From: Mesostigma viride
Taxonomy: Eukaryota; Streptophyta; Mesostigmatophyceae; Mesostigmatales; Mesostigmataceae
Length of the DNA stretch: 64,000 nucleotides
Assembly (NCBI GenBank): GCA_009746045.1
Contig: RPFO01000156.1
Span: 3,184,762-3,248,761 of the forward strand
Reading direction: 5' to 3'
Shown here: positions 1 through 12,600 of the stretch, piece after piece
Layout of the letters: each line of letters opens with the position of its first letter
Position numbering within the stretch: position 1 is the first letter of the stretch
Notes under the pieces: model-generated
What the model was told of the DNA's origin: nothing
Seen by the model: only the letters and a program-made list of their open reading frames with translations
Databases searched by the model: none
Made by a program: the position numbers and the translations under genes

Positions 1-2157
1 TCAACGGTCACGGCCTTGTGGCGTGCTCAGGCGCTTAAAGCGAAAGCTGCATCAGGGGTGGCTCAGGTCAAAACTCTCTCACAGGGGGTCAGGCCGGTTA
101 AGTCAGCCTTGTTTCCTACGTGTAGACCGTGGCAGCTGGTGGCTGTGGACACGCAAGCATCCGTGTCTATTATCTCTCGTCGGGCAGCCACCCTGTATCC
201 AGTGCTAGAGTCGCCGTACAAATCGGTGACCGACTTTGCAGGCACTTCGGCATATCAAGTTACCGGGATGGTGGTGCTGCCGGTGTTGGGCATTGACACG
301 CCGTTTCACGTCGTGGATGGCTACGAGGATGTGGCCTTGCTGGGCGAACCTTTCGTATCATACCCGGGGTTCTCAGTGTCCGCTGACTTGCTGTCAGTCG
401 CGGGGGTGGGCAGCATCCCGCTTCGCGAGTACCACGCTCCATTGGGGGTGGTGGTCGGGCAGCCCGGCGTCGTGCGGCGCTTACCGATGGCGGCGTTTTC
501 CACACCGCCGCTCGTCCAGTCCATCATTCAGCCTCAGGATTGGCACCCGCGCAGCTTCGGCCTCCACTCACACTCACTGGCGGCGGATAGCCCTGTGACG
601 TGGGAGCAACTTGTCCTGGACTGTCAAGATCCTCTCAAGTTTGCTTTGTGGCGCGACGCGTTCATTCGAGCCAAGGAGCAGTGGCGAGAGCGCGAGGTCT
701 ACCGAGGATTGGAGAGTGTGCCAGCCGGGGCCACGCGGTTGCGGTTGAAGTTCGTGCTCACCTACAAGCCGGACGAGACCAACTCTTCGGTGGTGTTCCG
801 GGTAAGGCCCGTGGTCACGGAGACGAAGGGGTCCTCCCCGCTGGACGCCAAGGATCTTTATACCCCTGGGCTCAACCATGTTTCGCATCGGCTACTGACG
901 GTCATCTACTTGGGCAAGCGGAACGCGGGCAAGGACTACGGGATGTGGTGCGGTGACTTTCAGCGGGCATTCCTCCACAGCGACGCTGGGGTCGCGCAGC
1001 AAACATGGCAAGGCACCCGCTACGTGGTGAAGGTCCCGGTGGTCTGGCAGGATGGCACCATTGGCAGCGAGTATATCGAGCTGTTGACAGGGGTGGAGGG
1101 GCTGCAGAGCTCTCCCATCATCTTCCGCATTTCCGCGGAGGAGGTCTTGCAGAGCTTAGGGGCCACGTACCATCGCGCGGATCCTAACTTCTTTGTGGTC
1201 CCCACCGGCGTCCCTGGCGAGCCAGCCCTCTTCGTGTGGCATGGCGATGACTTCAAGCTGGTGGCACCTCGCACCTTTGCTACCCAGTTTCTTGCTGCAG
1301 TGGCGGCTAAGTTTCCCCTGGGCAGGGCGGTGGATCATGAGGAGGGTAAACCCGTGGTGTTTTGCGGCGTGCAGTCTACGTTGCAGCGGGATTCGCGTTC
1401 TGGCGAATGGGTCATGCACATGCAGGATAGCCGCAACTATGTGGTTGACCTGCTGGCCGACCTCCCGTCCCCGCTGTTGGCAACCCATGGGCCCTCGGTT
1501 AAGGGCAAGCTCGGGTGGTTGGCGGACACGGTGGCACCTGATTTGGCAGTGCTCGCTCGCCTGCCCGATGATGTGCTGGAAGGACTAGGGTCCATTCATG
1601 TTCGGCGGCAGCTGGCCATGACGCCCGGCATTGTGCTTCGTGGGCTCGATTGCTCACAGCCGGTGCACCTCGAGATAGTGACGGATGCTAATCTAGAGAC
1701 GCGCACAGTCAGCCAAGTGCGGGCCCGCATGGGGGCACTGTTCTTTATCAGCAATGAGGGCCAGCCTGGCATGTTGTTAGATTGGTACTCGCGCTTGCAC
1801 AGCCGCATTGCCACTAGCCCCAACACGGCTGAATGCCGGGGCATTGTTTCAGCTATCTCACATGGCATGTGGCTGCGGTACTTGCTGGGTTGGGTATTTG
1901 GCTCGTGTGGGTTCACTCTTCACTGGACTAGCACGGTGCACACTGACTCACAAAGTTGTTTGGCCTTCCTTGACAATCCCTATGCGCGGTCACAGGACGT
2001 TGATTACCTCGTACTCGCTGAGGCGGCCTCCTGCGTCACGCGTCTCCAGCACATCGCGGATGAACTCAATCCCGCGGATGCACTCACCAAGGAGGCGCGG
2101 GAGGCTGCCCCGCAGTACGCAGTGTTGCGCAAGCGCATGACGATGCAACACCCGTGA
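1..2157 (+). CDS. Copia-like retrotransposon pol, 5'-partial (protease-RT-RNase H)
   Basis: This reading frame is open from the window edge to a stop at 2155-2157, so the N-terminus lies outside. In order it shows a retropepsin-like segment (about nt 130-400), a roughly 130-residue linker, a Ty1/Copia-type reverse transcriptase (about nt 600-1500) and an RNase H domain (about nt 1670-2100). The protease active-site motif reads VDTQAS, where D-T/S-G is expected, and is followed by an ALLGEPF strand typical of the flap end. RT motif A is GDFQRAFL, motif B is EGLQSSP and motif C is HGDD at about 1240-1251. RNase H acidic residues are visible in TDAN, TAEC, HTDSQ and NPADALTK. An integrase (HHCC zinc finger, DD35E) normally separates protease and RT in Copia; there is no room for one here and none follows the stop. 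It is either a rearranged or integrase-less pol, or one whose integrase lies upstream. The RT assignment is firm; the family placement rests on motif resemblance. Confidence 0.85.
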   Translation, partial: STVTALWRAQALKAKAASGVAQVKTLSQGVRPVKSALFPTCRPWQLVAVDTQASVSIISRRAATLYPVLESPYKSVTDFAGTSAYQVTGMVVLPVLGIDTPFHVVDGYEDVALLGEPFVSYPGFSVSADLLSVAGVGSIPLREYHAPLGVVVGQPGVVRRLPMAAFSTPPLVQSIIQPQDWHPRSFGLHSHSLAADSPVTWEQLVLDCQDPLKFALWRDAFIRAKEQWREREVYRGLESVPAGATRLRLKFVLTYKPDETNSSVVFRVRPVVTETKGSSPLDAKDLYTPGLNHVSHRLLTVIYLGKRNAGKDYGMWCGDFQRAFLHSDAGVAQQTWQGTRYVVKVPVVWQDGTIGSEYIELLTGVEGLQSSPIIFRISAEEVLQSLGATYHRADPNFFVVPTGVPGEPALFVWHGDDFKLVAPRTFATQFLAAVAAKFPLGRAVDHEEGKPVVFCGVQSTLQRDSRSGEWVMHMQDSRNYVVDLLADLPSPLLATHGPSVKGKLGWLADTVAPDLAVLARLPDDVLEGLGSIHVRRQLAMTPGIVLRGLDCSQPVHLEIVTDANLETRTVSQVRARMGALFFISNEGQPGMLLDWYSRLHSRIATSPNTAECRGIVSAISHGMWLRYLLGWVFGSCGFTLHWTSTVHTDSQSCLAFLDNPYARSQDVDYLVLAEAASCVTRLQHIADELNPADALTKEAREAAPQYAVLRKRMTMQHP

Positions 2158-3036
2158 GCCACACAGGGTTACGGCTCGGGCGCTTTATGAATACAGCCAT
2201 AACTCACCCTGTGTTGCTAGCATTCACGAATATCATGGTGGTAGTTTTTTTGCTTGTCCTGACCATACCCTAGCCACGTTGGACGGTGCCTTGGGCCCGT
2301 CGGCGGGTCACTGGTCCTAATAAATGGGTCACCTTTTGTCTGGTGGCATAGTTGTTTTTTTCTCGCTACTTATTACATCACTATTCATGTGTGATCACAA
2401 GGGCGCGGGTCGATACCGTGGTGATTTTGACGGCCTTGAGGCCCCCTTGAGTTCCCTACCTTAGAGGGTTTTGTATGGTCTGCATTTGATGTAATTATTT
2501 TGATAATTAATCAAAGAACAAAAGAGTATGTCGGAGTTGAGTAACTCTAGAGCCCTAGGATCTGGCTCTGAGTTCCCCATGTCCATCCGCACGCCATCCG
2601 CTAGCGTCCGCTCAGCCGCCGGCTATAATCCGGCGGTCCGATGCGGGCGACCGGTCTAAGGGCGGCGCCTAGGGCCGGCGCCACCTAGGCCCCAGTCCGG
2701 GGCCTTATCCGGGTCAGTACGGACGGCTAGCTTGTCCCACGGTTACGGCTAACCGGATAGGGTTTGCTGGCTAAGACATAAACCAGTGGTGGGCCAGCTC
2801 CGACAGTAGTTCTCTGTGTTCACCTTATCCCAAGCTCAACGTGACCGACCGCCATAGCTGAGCCGGTCGGGCTTTAACTGTCCTTATCCTTCGGGTAGAA
2901 TGTAGTGGACCAGCGTGCATCTGTGCAATTGTAGGCGAGGGCCAGGTCGGCCCGAGCATGTTGGACCGTTGGTGACCATTTATGCACGTTCTACCCCTCG
3001 TGTTGGCACTCGGCGTGTGTTAAATGAATTAACACA
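2158..3036. other. Non-coding region 3' of the Copia-like pol, GC-rich and structured
   Basis: No convincing gene is seen. The stretch 2600-2720 is rich in short inverted repeats, including a perfect 7-bp stem around CTATAAT (CCGCCGG / CCGGCGG) and nested GGCGCC/GGCC palindromes. It probably contains the untranslated 3' part of the retroelement, but I could not define an LTR because the 5' copy is outside the window. An 8-bp-arm inverted repeat (TGTGTTAA / TTAACACA) lies near 3017-3036. Confidence 0.4.
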
Positions 3037-3038
3037 TA

Positions 3039-4813
3039 TTGTCTAATCACCAAGAAAATGTCCTCATATGAGGACATTTTTAAGCATGGATACCATTTGT
3101 AATAACTCACACATTTCAACATATCCATGGGTACGGCATGGAACCATGTTCATTTATGATATGTTCAAGAGTAGCAATGCTTAACATCCATGAAATATGC
3201 TCATTGTATAATTGTTTACGATTTATGAATGCAGGGGGGTCGCTACGCGAGTGACCAACAAGCACTCAAGTCAACAATATGCCCAGAAAGAAGGCAGGGC
3301 CAGGTCATGGCTGGTCCTGAAAATGCACCCAAGGTGCCCACAACATGTCTACATTACACCCTCGCTATCCTAGACCCTGCAGCCTGCCGGGGGGGGGCAC
3401 AAAATGTAACTGGCAGCCAGGGACCATGGTGCAGGCCAAATAGCAGGTGTAAAGCTAGCTCAAAGCTAGCTCAGTCCAAAGAATGAAATAAGAAGCAAAT
3501 ACTTGCCAAGGTTAGGTCTGTGATCGTTATTGGAGGCTTGGCTGCCACCACGGTGCTCGACGATGATGCTGAAGCAGATTCAATCATATATGAAGCAGAT
3601 ACTGCAAAGAGGCACAAATAGCAATACAAGCACAATGTAAGCATGAAAAGCTCAAGTTTCCAAGCCAGTCTAGCTCACTTGGACATGAGGTTAAGCGTTA
3701 GAAACACATGGGCAACATCCCAGCAAGCCTTGAAAAAGTTTTCAGCAACAAGGCAGTATATGTGTTAAATCAAACTACCACATTGCAACTAAGCACAGTG
3801 ACTTCTACTTGCTGCTGTTTTGACGACGCAAGGCCGTTTACCTTTTCATTGACACCACGGGAAAAGAAAGCATTACCCAGCAAACTTCCTTTAAGTTCCC
3901 CGGACATAGGCGTAATCACAACCACGACGTTGGGCATTGAAAAGAACCGGAATCATTAAGTCTGCGGGGGTTATAAGCTACGATACTCTTGACACGCTTA
4001 TTTAGAACGATGCGGTTGCGGATGACATCCGGAACCTTGTTCTTGACGTGCGCCCAGGCCGCCAGCTGCGCGGGACAGCTCAAGAAATATATATTAAAGG
4101 ACGGTGACGCCCGGGAAGCACCCAGCCTTGCGGCAAAAGTAAAATATGGCTCGCGCTCGCCGTGGTTTTCGCCAGGCGTGACTGCGATATCACGACGAAA
4201 AAATGGAGACTCTTTGACCCATCTAACTGCCCAGGTCCCTCTGTTGCCCGGGTCGCCCATTAACCCAGAAGCGTACCATAACCCATACTCGCGATATCCG
4301 CAGCTACTGGGCGGAAAAAGAAATTGTAAAACCGAACTGCATACTGACCTATCATGCCATCTACGTAGCTTCCAGATTTTCTTCAACGATGCCAAAATCC
4401 GTTCATGAACAATATTTTCGACATATACAAAGCACCTGCACGTCAAAAGCAGCATCTTCGAAATGACTAGATGATGATCTAAAGTTCTGTCTTCATTCGG
4501 GGCAAAATAATGGCCTATAACGTTCAGGCAAGCCTCAGAACTGGAACGACCCCATAGCCGTCACTCGACAAAATGCTCGATTACATTGCAACGTTCTTGC
4601 TGTAGTAGGTACTTTTCCTCGCCTCATATTTTCCAGGTACGGTCGGCCCCTGTCGACCCCGGGGGCTTGGCGCGCTCAGTACCTATCCCAGTTTCGCGCC
4701 AAAACCCACCAGGGATCCTCAGGACCAACTTTGGCGCCAAAACCGCCCCCCTGACCCCCCCCGTCTCAAACGAGGACTATGTCCTCAAATGAGGACATTT
4801 GGTTTTTGGACAA
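3039..4813. mobile_element. Putative TA-flanked DNA transposon with palindrome-bearing inverted ends
   Basis: The left end (TTGTCTAATCACCAAG, then AATGTCCTCATATGAGGACA) is mirrored at the right end, where the reverse complement reads TTGTCCAAAAACCAA and then ATGTCCTCATTTGAGGACAT. Both ends are bordered by TA (3037-3038 and 4814-4815), as in Tc1/mariner-type insertions. Each end carries a perfect GTCCTCA/TGAGGAC palindrome. The interior has a 179-codon minus-strand frame at 3916-4455 that I do not recognise; no transposase motif is visible. The TIR is imperfect, so the class is tentative. Size is about 1.78 kb. Confidence 0.5.
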
Positions 4814-4815
4814 TA

Positions 4816-6614
4816 TAGGCTTGGGTCACGGCAGTGTAGTGTGTTTCCTTCCTCTATTCCTGGAATAAACGGGTTCGGGTAAATGGTTGTATGGCGTATT
4901 ACAGTAATACATACGTGAATGCATTGAGATCAGCTCCGTCTCGTTCGTCTTTCGCTAGGGGTTTGAGTAGAGGAGGCCTGACTAATTTAGGTTGGGTTAG
5001 GCCAGGTAGAGGTAGAGGTGGTGGTAGAAGTTTAGGACGTAACAGCAGATGACGCCTAAGGATCAGGTGACAGACAGTAATGAAGGCCACCACCCCGTGG
5101 GCAGTCGGTGGGGCCTCCGCATGTGATTAAGTTTGGCATGCATAGCGCGATTCGGGTCGTGGTGCCTGCAATTAACCCTGTCACTAGGAACTAGACATAG
5201 CTACATCCATCCACCCCATCCCATATTCATGTCCCTGAGGACTCATGCTCACGTGACGCAGTTACGTGTAAATAAGTAAATACTTCTATATTAATTAATT
5301 AATTAATTAATTAAAATCATAGCTCCGTGGGGAGCATATGTAACACATAGCCCTGAGAAAGGGGCATCTATGGGTTTGTAATACAATCAGGGCGACAACC
5401 TGCAGGTGTAGGATGTACAACTATCACCTGCTCTGGGTGCACTAGGTGCACCTGCACCTCCATGGTGGTTCATGCCTCCTAATCAAGCACAGGCACCCAG
5501 GGGGGGCTTGAGGAGAGGGCCTAGAAGGCCTGCATGACATATGGGGTGGAAGGTATGTGGCTAGGCTATAGCTAGGGTACACATGGCCTCTCAGCAGGGA
5601 GTAACTCCCTGCATGGGCAAAGCATGACTCGAAATTGCTACGGCTATTGCAAGGGCGGGTGTGGGCCCGTCACGTAGGCATACATTCTGATCAGACACTC
5701 CGCAAAGGTGAAAACATGTGTGTAGGCATACATGGCCACGTCACTAAGCTTTCTAGTCTACACTACTGCTATATAGTCCCTAGGCTGGGGTGGCTGGGGT
5801 GGCTGGGGCGGCAGGGGTCGCCTGCCAGGCACTTCTATATTAATTACGTAATGCTTTCATCCACTATGCTATGTCGAAGCTTTATTGCACCCACAGTAGT
5901 TGCTAGACTCTCCCAGCGAGTCATTTGATTAACTGGACATGTGACCTGCCTTGCAAGGCAAGGAAAGAAATGAATTAGAAGCGTCGTGCATGTAGGAAAT
6001 CCGTTTTGCCTCATTTTTGGTGACCAGTCATAAGCCCATGGCACTAAATCATAGTTAGTGTTGTGGCTTGTTCAACTTACAACGGCCCGGGGCATACCCC
6101 ACTTTGGTCGCCATTTTCGATGACAATGCATCTTAGTTGTGAGCTGTTAGTAAAATTATGACCAAATAATGACCTTTCTGATTAGCCGAGCTTCCAGCCC
6201 GCCTTTTATGTTTTAGCCAACACCTCCCAAGGCTGGCTTACATGTGATCGGTTGTTGGCCAGGTCTATTTGTCACAGGCCCCGTGCTGTTGCCATGCTTT
6301 TATCAGGCCGTGATGGAGCTGCTGCAAGTACCAGCCATCATTGCGAATGGCCCAGAATGCATGTCAAAAGCCAGTTCAACACAAAGATGTAATGGCTGTG
6401 ATTACCTCACAGCCTTTCCATGGCATAGCGCCAGTGGTGCATATGCTGCCAAGGGTACTCATGCAGTAAATTCGGTATGCGGTACATCTTCAGAATGCCC
6501 ATGGTAGGCGGGTCGATCCATGGCAGGTGCATGGTAAATGGCAACCATGAGACTTGATATGAGGCTGTGCCACAAACCAATCCAGCTCATCAGAACCAAC
6601 TTTTGATTTATGAA
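4816..6614. other. Intergenic region downstream of the glyoxalase II gene
   Basis: No gene is recognised. It holds a short TTAATTAA tract and a copy of dispersed repeat R1 (5291 to about 5640, listed separately). On the minus strand a TGTAAG motif at about 6236-6241 lies roughly 375 nt past the glyoxalase stop codon and is a candidate polyadenylation signal. Confidence 0.4.
5291..5640 (-). repeat. Dispersed repeat family R1, copy 1
   Basis: Read on the minus strand, this matches about 12680-12882 plus 14235-14312 over its whole length: shared blocks include TTTGCCCATGCAG, CACCTGCAGGTTGTCG and a CTCCCCACGGAG-type hairpin. It ends in a (TTAA)n tract. The simple-sequence 3' tail suggests a SINE-like or non-LTR-derived element, but no RNA polymerase III boxes were established. 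This copy is uninterrupted at the site where copy 2 carries a TTAA insertion. Confidence 0.6.
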
Positions 6615-9600
6615 TTAAAACTTGTCCTTCCGGGCTCGAATAGCAGCCATGGCTTGAACAGGGTCTGTGCACCCGGCAGACGCCTGGCATGCAGCGCATT
6701 CATGAATGGTTCAGGCCCACATAGCCACGGGAGCGCGCCCATTCACACAAATGTGCGTGTGGGCACACACTACATGAGAAGGTGCGCAACCATTGTTAAA
6801 CAGCAAGTGGAAATACACATATGGGATTGATTAACAAGGTCATGGAAGACCGTGCTTGCAATGAAAAACCTACAACTCATAGCCACGCAGCCTAGTTACC
6901 TGAATTGATTGCAAACGCATCAACATGGTGCACGCAGCAGCATGTCACCAACAATAGCACTCATACATACCATGTTTCGAAACTTGATGAGTATTGAAAA
7001 ACCAACCCAGAAGCGGGGCGACGAAATAAAAGAACGTCACAAAGAGCCAGCGCAGCATAATATTTCCCAAAGCAGAATAGCAGTATTTCTCTAGTGACTC
7101 CGGTCATGCTAGCTCATCTGACTGCTTAGTTGTCGCGCCGACATCACTCCAGTGTGCTCATCATGCTGGCTCATCTGACTACTTAGTTGTCGCACCGACA
7201 TCACTCCGGTGTGCTCATCATGCTAGCTCATCTGAATGCTTGATAGCAGTAGCGCCAATATCACTGTTGGACATGGCACTCACATTTTGATAGCATAAGA
7301 CCATGATATTTGTACATGGCATGCATCTGTGCAGCACATGTACAGGCTATAGATAGAGCACAACTCACGTTAATTATATAGCACAGCACGTACACCGATG
7401 CTACAGTACAAATGCCAAGGTGATTGGTATTACATATACAAGAATGTATAATCACAGCCGCGCGTAAAACCATGGAAGGTCGTATAAGTAACTGATTTCA
7501 TAAACAACCACGTCGGACTCAAGAAACATACCGGCTACCACAAAGATAAGATGATTGACTTGTATACTTATTAAAATGAGTAGATGGCACGAGAATAGGC
7601 TAGCCCGCTAATTAAAAGCCATGGCCAGCCTCTGTGTCCTATATAATGCTTAACTTTTAGCTTCCTGAAATTACCAACATATTTAGCACTACTGGTACAG
7701 TTATAACAAATACATACTAGTATGATAACGTGAGGGTGTAACCCCAGGGGACTTGAGGTCACTCAAAAATTGCCAGTATTACTGAAATCATGCTCCTAGC
7801 TATTGCCGATTTTAAACCACATTGCTAGAAACTGACGTTGTGGACGACGACTTGCACTTTTTTTACGGCTTTGGTGACAGCATATGGCACACGTACAACA
7901 GCCTCCTGGAGACACGTACTGCAGGTAATGGTCATACGATCACTAGCAGCAGACTATACCGCATTGCGAGATACCACAGTTGACACATGTGCCGACAGCA
8001 TTGCATATATAGAGCCCTAACAGTTTGTTAAAAACACATAAGCTATCGAGCTCTAACCCATTCTGTAGGTAAAAGCTAGTACGCGGCGCACTGCATGGTG
8101 CACTTTCAGAACAGCAACGCATAGCCTGCAAGCCAAACTGTTGACTGTCCATTCGCAACATTGAAGTAAAACTAAGCCTTAACGGATTCGCGCTGGCTTC
8201 CAGCGCTGTGCGACTGCGTTAGCACGTCCATGTGACAATACAACAAGACGGTCATTCCCCACGGCGCCGTGATCAATCACTGGCCTCACCATCCTTCCAG
8301 ACACACTGGCATGCATTTCATGCTGGACCAGTCGAACATACCCATTTTCTGTTCAATGTGCACAGCAGACCACTCATCCCCGACATCCCCATGGCCACCT
8401 AAGAATCGCCATCGCACACATTGCATCCCTCAATTCTCCATCCTCCCCACTGCGCCCCACAATCTCCACGCCTGCCCCGGCTCCTGCTTGCGTGCTGGCT
8501 CTCGTGACAGTGATCCGCCATGCCATTTCAATCTAGAATCAGAAGTCGATGCATCGGTGAGCCTGGGCGGCAAATCAAAACAGCAAAACAAGTCTGACTA
8601 TACCGCACTAATAAAGTCCCAAGCTTGTGCTGGCAATTCTACGTCACCATCCATCGTCTCAAAGCAGGGCCTGACCCCTACAGTCACGCGATGTGCTAAT
8701 TGGCTGCGCGGTCGCATCAGGGGTGGCCCCCTATTAGTAGGCCTTCACTTGCACATCCAGTCTTGCCCAAGGCGTACCTTCAAGGCCGGTTCCCGCACCC
8801 GAAGAAAAGGGTTATACGTAAGCTCCTGCCCCATCGTGGACGGCACGGTCGGGCGACCACCCCGGAGCTGTTCCACCACCCACGCGAGCTTTTCGTGGAC
8901 CGCCGTGTTGTCGGCATCCACCGTGCGTGCAAACTCCAGGTTTTTCTTTGAGTACTGCGAGCCAGGTGTCAGAAATGCCAGCGCAGATGAGGGCATGATA
9001 AACAAAGCTGCAGTATTGGACCAGGAGGTTAAGTCTAATATTTCTAGCTAGTCTGCGCCGGGTATGCTATTCCAACCAATCTGAGCACTGATTGGAGTGA
9101 GTAGTCTTCATCATGGTAATTTATACCAGGATTAACAATCATGCACGTAATGATGGCACGCACTATATAAACCTGTATGGTAGGGAACACATATACACAG
9201 GAGTGGAAACGAAAACGGTAACGACATCTGGCTGGAAAAATGTACATCTGGTTGACAAATGTTGTACATAGTAATGTCAGAGCACAGAGCTCTAGATAGC
9301 AATGCCTAATTGTGTGAGTTACTTGAAAACTTGTTATACTTGAAATGGATGAATGAAATCTTAAGCTGCTTGGAATGAACGGTGGGCGTTAACAAAAAGA
9401 ATGCCAGATCGGATGGCTGAGTCGGATGGGGGAGGGTGCATGCATGGGTGATTAAGGCGTACTGCTGGATATGATGATCACCTCATGTGCCAGTTATAAT
9501 ACGATGTTACTTTCACCTCTGTCATCGATTCCTTCTTTCCCCCCAAAATTATCTGACATTAATAATTCCAATGTTGAGTTGCTTTACCTCCAATATGCCA

Positions 9601-12600
9601 GCTTATTTCGATTTGTCGGCTTGTGTGTCGGATGAAAGAACTAAACATGGTCCATGTGTCAGCAGTTTGGCTTGTGTGTCGGATGAAAGAACTAAACATG
9701 GTCAATATGTCAGCAGGAATACGCTAACAGCGCAACATAGTGCATGCACACCATGCCTGCATCAATACCAGCGTTCATGCGTATGGGCAGAATCATACAC
9801 TGCCTCCCTCGTGGGATATGGTCACTTATAGCGCACCTCGTGCCCTCAGCACGTGCATCGCCAGTGCATGGATTGATTTGTTGATTAAAACCCACGTCGG
9901 ACTGCGTCATGTGAGTCCCAAGACAGGAGATTTCAATATTTGAAACACCACAAGAAGCAGAGTCAGAGCGCCCTACCTTTTCTCACAGCCTAGACGGGCA
10001 GGCCGCAGATCGAGAGAGTACTCTCTCTGCATCATTGAAGGTGCAGGTGCCACAACTATGGACCCATGCTGAATGAGACCTCGCGTTTGTTAGCACGTGG
10101 CGGGATTCTTCAGTCCACATGCCACCTACATGGGCCGCCAGTGGGTCACTTTTGGGTCACCCTTCGGTCAGCCTTGGGTCAGCTCCCATCCATCCCATGA
10201 TCGATGGCTCAGAATCAAGCTTCATGACTCAAGCAGACCCAAGGCTGACCGGGGCGCGGCCCATGCGCTCACGGGCATATTTAGTGATTGTCTCCCCAGT
10301 ATTATATAGTGCTTGAACCTGATTAACACCTGCTGATAGCTTACCTCGTGCCTGGCTGCCCGCAGCACACCAGTCCATGCATGTGGCCAATGGGCATATT
10401 TGTTGACCGTTTCCCCCATGCAGGACACCATGTACTGTACCCCCGACATCGAGTACGTCGTGATCGCAGTACAAAAGTCCACGTGGCCAATGGGCATATT
10501 TGTAGACCGTTTCTCCAGCACACCATGTACAATACCCCCTAACGCCTACTATAGCATACCTCGTGGCCGCAGTACACCAGCGTGTCGGGTGGCAGCTTGG
10601 CAAGCACCCCATTGAGTGCGTGGTCCATGTCTGCTGGGGATCCTTCGAAGAACCGGCCACACCCGGCCACAAACTGCAACCGGCCGTCCAACGGCATGCA
10701 CCATAAATAGCAGCATAAATAAATAGCAGCGGATTAAGCCGACACTGCTGTAGTCAGCAGCCCGGTCGGCATTGATTAGATAAAGATGGAGGGTTAGATC
10801 AAGATCGAGGGTAAGTAGATATAACGATCGAGGGTAAGTAGATACGATCGAGGGTGATTCGATAACGATCGAGGGTAAGTAGATAACGATCGAGGGTGAT
10901 TAGATAACGATCGAGGGAAAGTAGATAACGATCGAGGGTGATTCGATAACGATCGAGTGTAAGTAGATAACGATCGAGGGTAATTAGATAACGATCGAGG
11001 GAAAGTAGATAACGATCAAGGGTGATTAGATAACGATCGAGGGTAAGTAGACAACGATCAAGGGTGATTAGATAACGATCGAGGGAAAGTAGATAACGAT
11101 CGAGGGAAAGTAGATAACGATCCAGGGAAAGTAGATAAGGATTGAGGGTGATTAGATAACGATCGAGGGTAAGTAGATAAGGATCGAGGGTAATCAAGTT
11201 CGGCGGCTCAAGCCTGGCTGAACAGACACCTCAGAGCAGCAAGGCAGTTCAGAAAAAAACTAAGGATGCATGCATGATAGTTGGTTGGAAAGCGCTGGAA
11301 AAACCAAATGCCAATGGCTGAATTCTGGAGCCACGTTAGGCTAGGGATTCGGCTGCGTTGGAAAGCGAGTATCGCCAGGGACTGGTAAGTTTTTGGACTC
11401 CCTTGATTGGATCCCAGATGCATGTGGCGTAATACTCAATGATCGCTGTCAACTGACATTCTGTCATGATTTGCTTGCAAAGTGTAATGCTGATTGCTGA
11501 ACTATGTCTACACTGAGCTTTCTCTACCTGGCCAGCAAGATCATGCTCAAGCGCCAGTGCACGCTGAAGTAGCTGCTTCTGGATGGACAGCAGTCTAAGG
11601 GCACCCCACATGCAAGCCGAATGATAGAACAGTCTAAGGGCAAGTCACATGCCGAATGATAGAACTGTGTGGCCAGCCATGCAAGGGTCAGGGTTACTAT
11701 CGCAACCATGTCTGCTGACAAATCCTATCTATCGCCAGCCACGCAATGATGCATGAGGTCGGCAAGTGGGATGCAGTTGACATCCACGAATGTTCTGTCT
11801 GTTTATTGACATAAACCCAACATGAAAAGTGCTCACATATAAAAATATATACTACTAAGCCCAACATGCACAGCGCTCACAGGCACACTTGAAGGCGGGT
11901 TGTACGATGAATGGTAAGTACTAAGAGATAGTGTATCCCCCTTCTACAGTGACCAAGTTATGATGCACCATGTTAATGGTTCCCTGCACGAACCTCTCCG
12001 CCATATTTAAAATCTAGCATTTGTGACAGCCGAGGCAGCTCCGCCTTGACAACCAACGAGTACCAACAAACACGCCCATGCAGTTCCCACGTACACAGCC
12101 AGCCTCCCTCTGCGCCCTGGCAGCGATGCCCCAGCTGTTCTGGGCCGACCCCCGGGCTCGGCTAAGCGACCTAATCCTGCCCTAGCACAATATAACACAA
12201 CCAGCAGCCTCAGTGAGTGCTCACGAACCGACCGTTAGTATGTTGGTCAACTAATTACATCACTCCGCGGCCATTGGTTTCTGATGGAAACAGGAAACCA
12301 AATTATGGTGCATCTACCCTGTGATTGTATGCAAAAACTAAACTATAACCCAGGATGCCTCGCCTCACGTCCCTCTAATAATCCATTTTGCTCTTCATGC
12401 TCTTCATTTGCTCCATGCGAAGCTCTAAGAACACCATCCCGACCTTCTCACAACACTCACAGTTCTCACAGCGTGACACCCACCCTATAATATAGTTCAT
12501 CATGGCCAACTTGGGGGGTTGTGGGTTGTGGGTTAACCCTGGGTATGCCCCTAAAAACCCTCAGGCTCCGGGAGAGGCCTTTATACTCAGACTCCCAAAC

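Noticed and set aside
3916-4455. A 179-codon minus-strand frame inside the putative TA-flanked element
   Set aside because: No transposase or other motif recognised; a frame of similar length exists on the opposite strand. Not reported as a gene.
8269-9051. A 260-codon plus-strand frame
   Set aside because: Antisense to GLX2 exon 6 and flanking introns, without recognisable domains.
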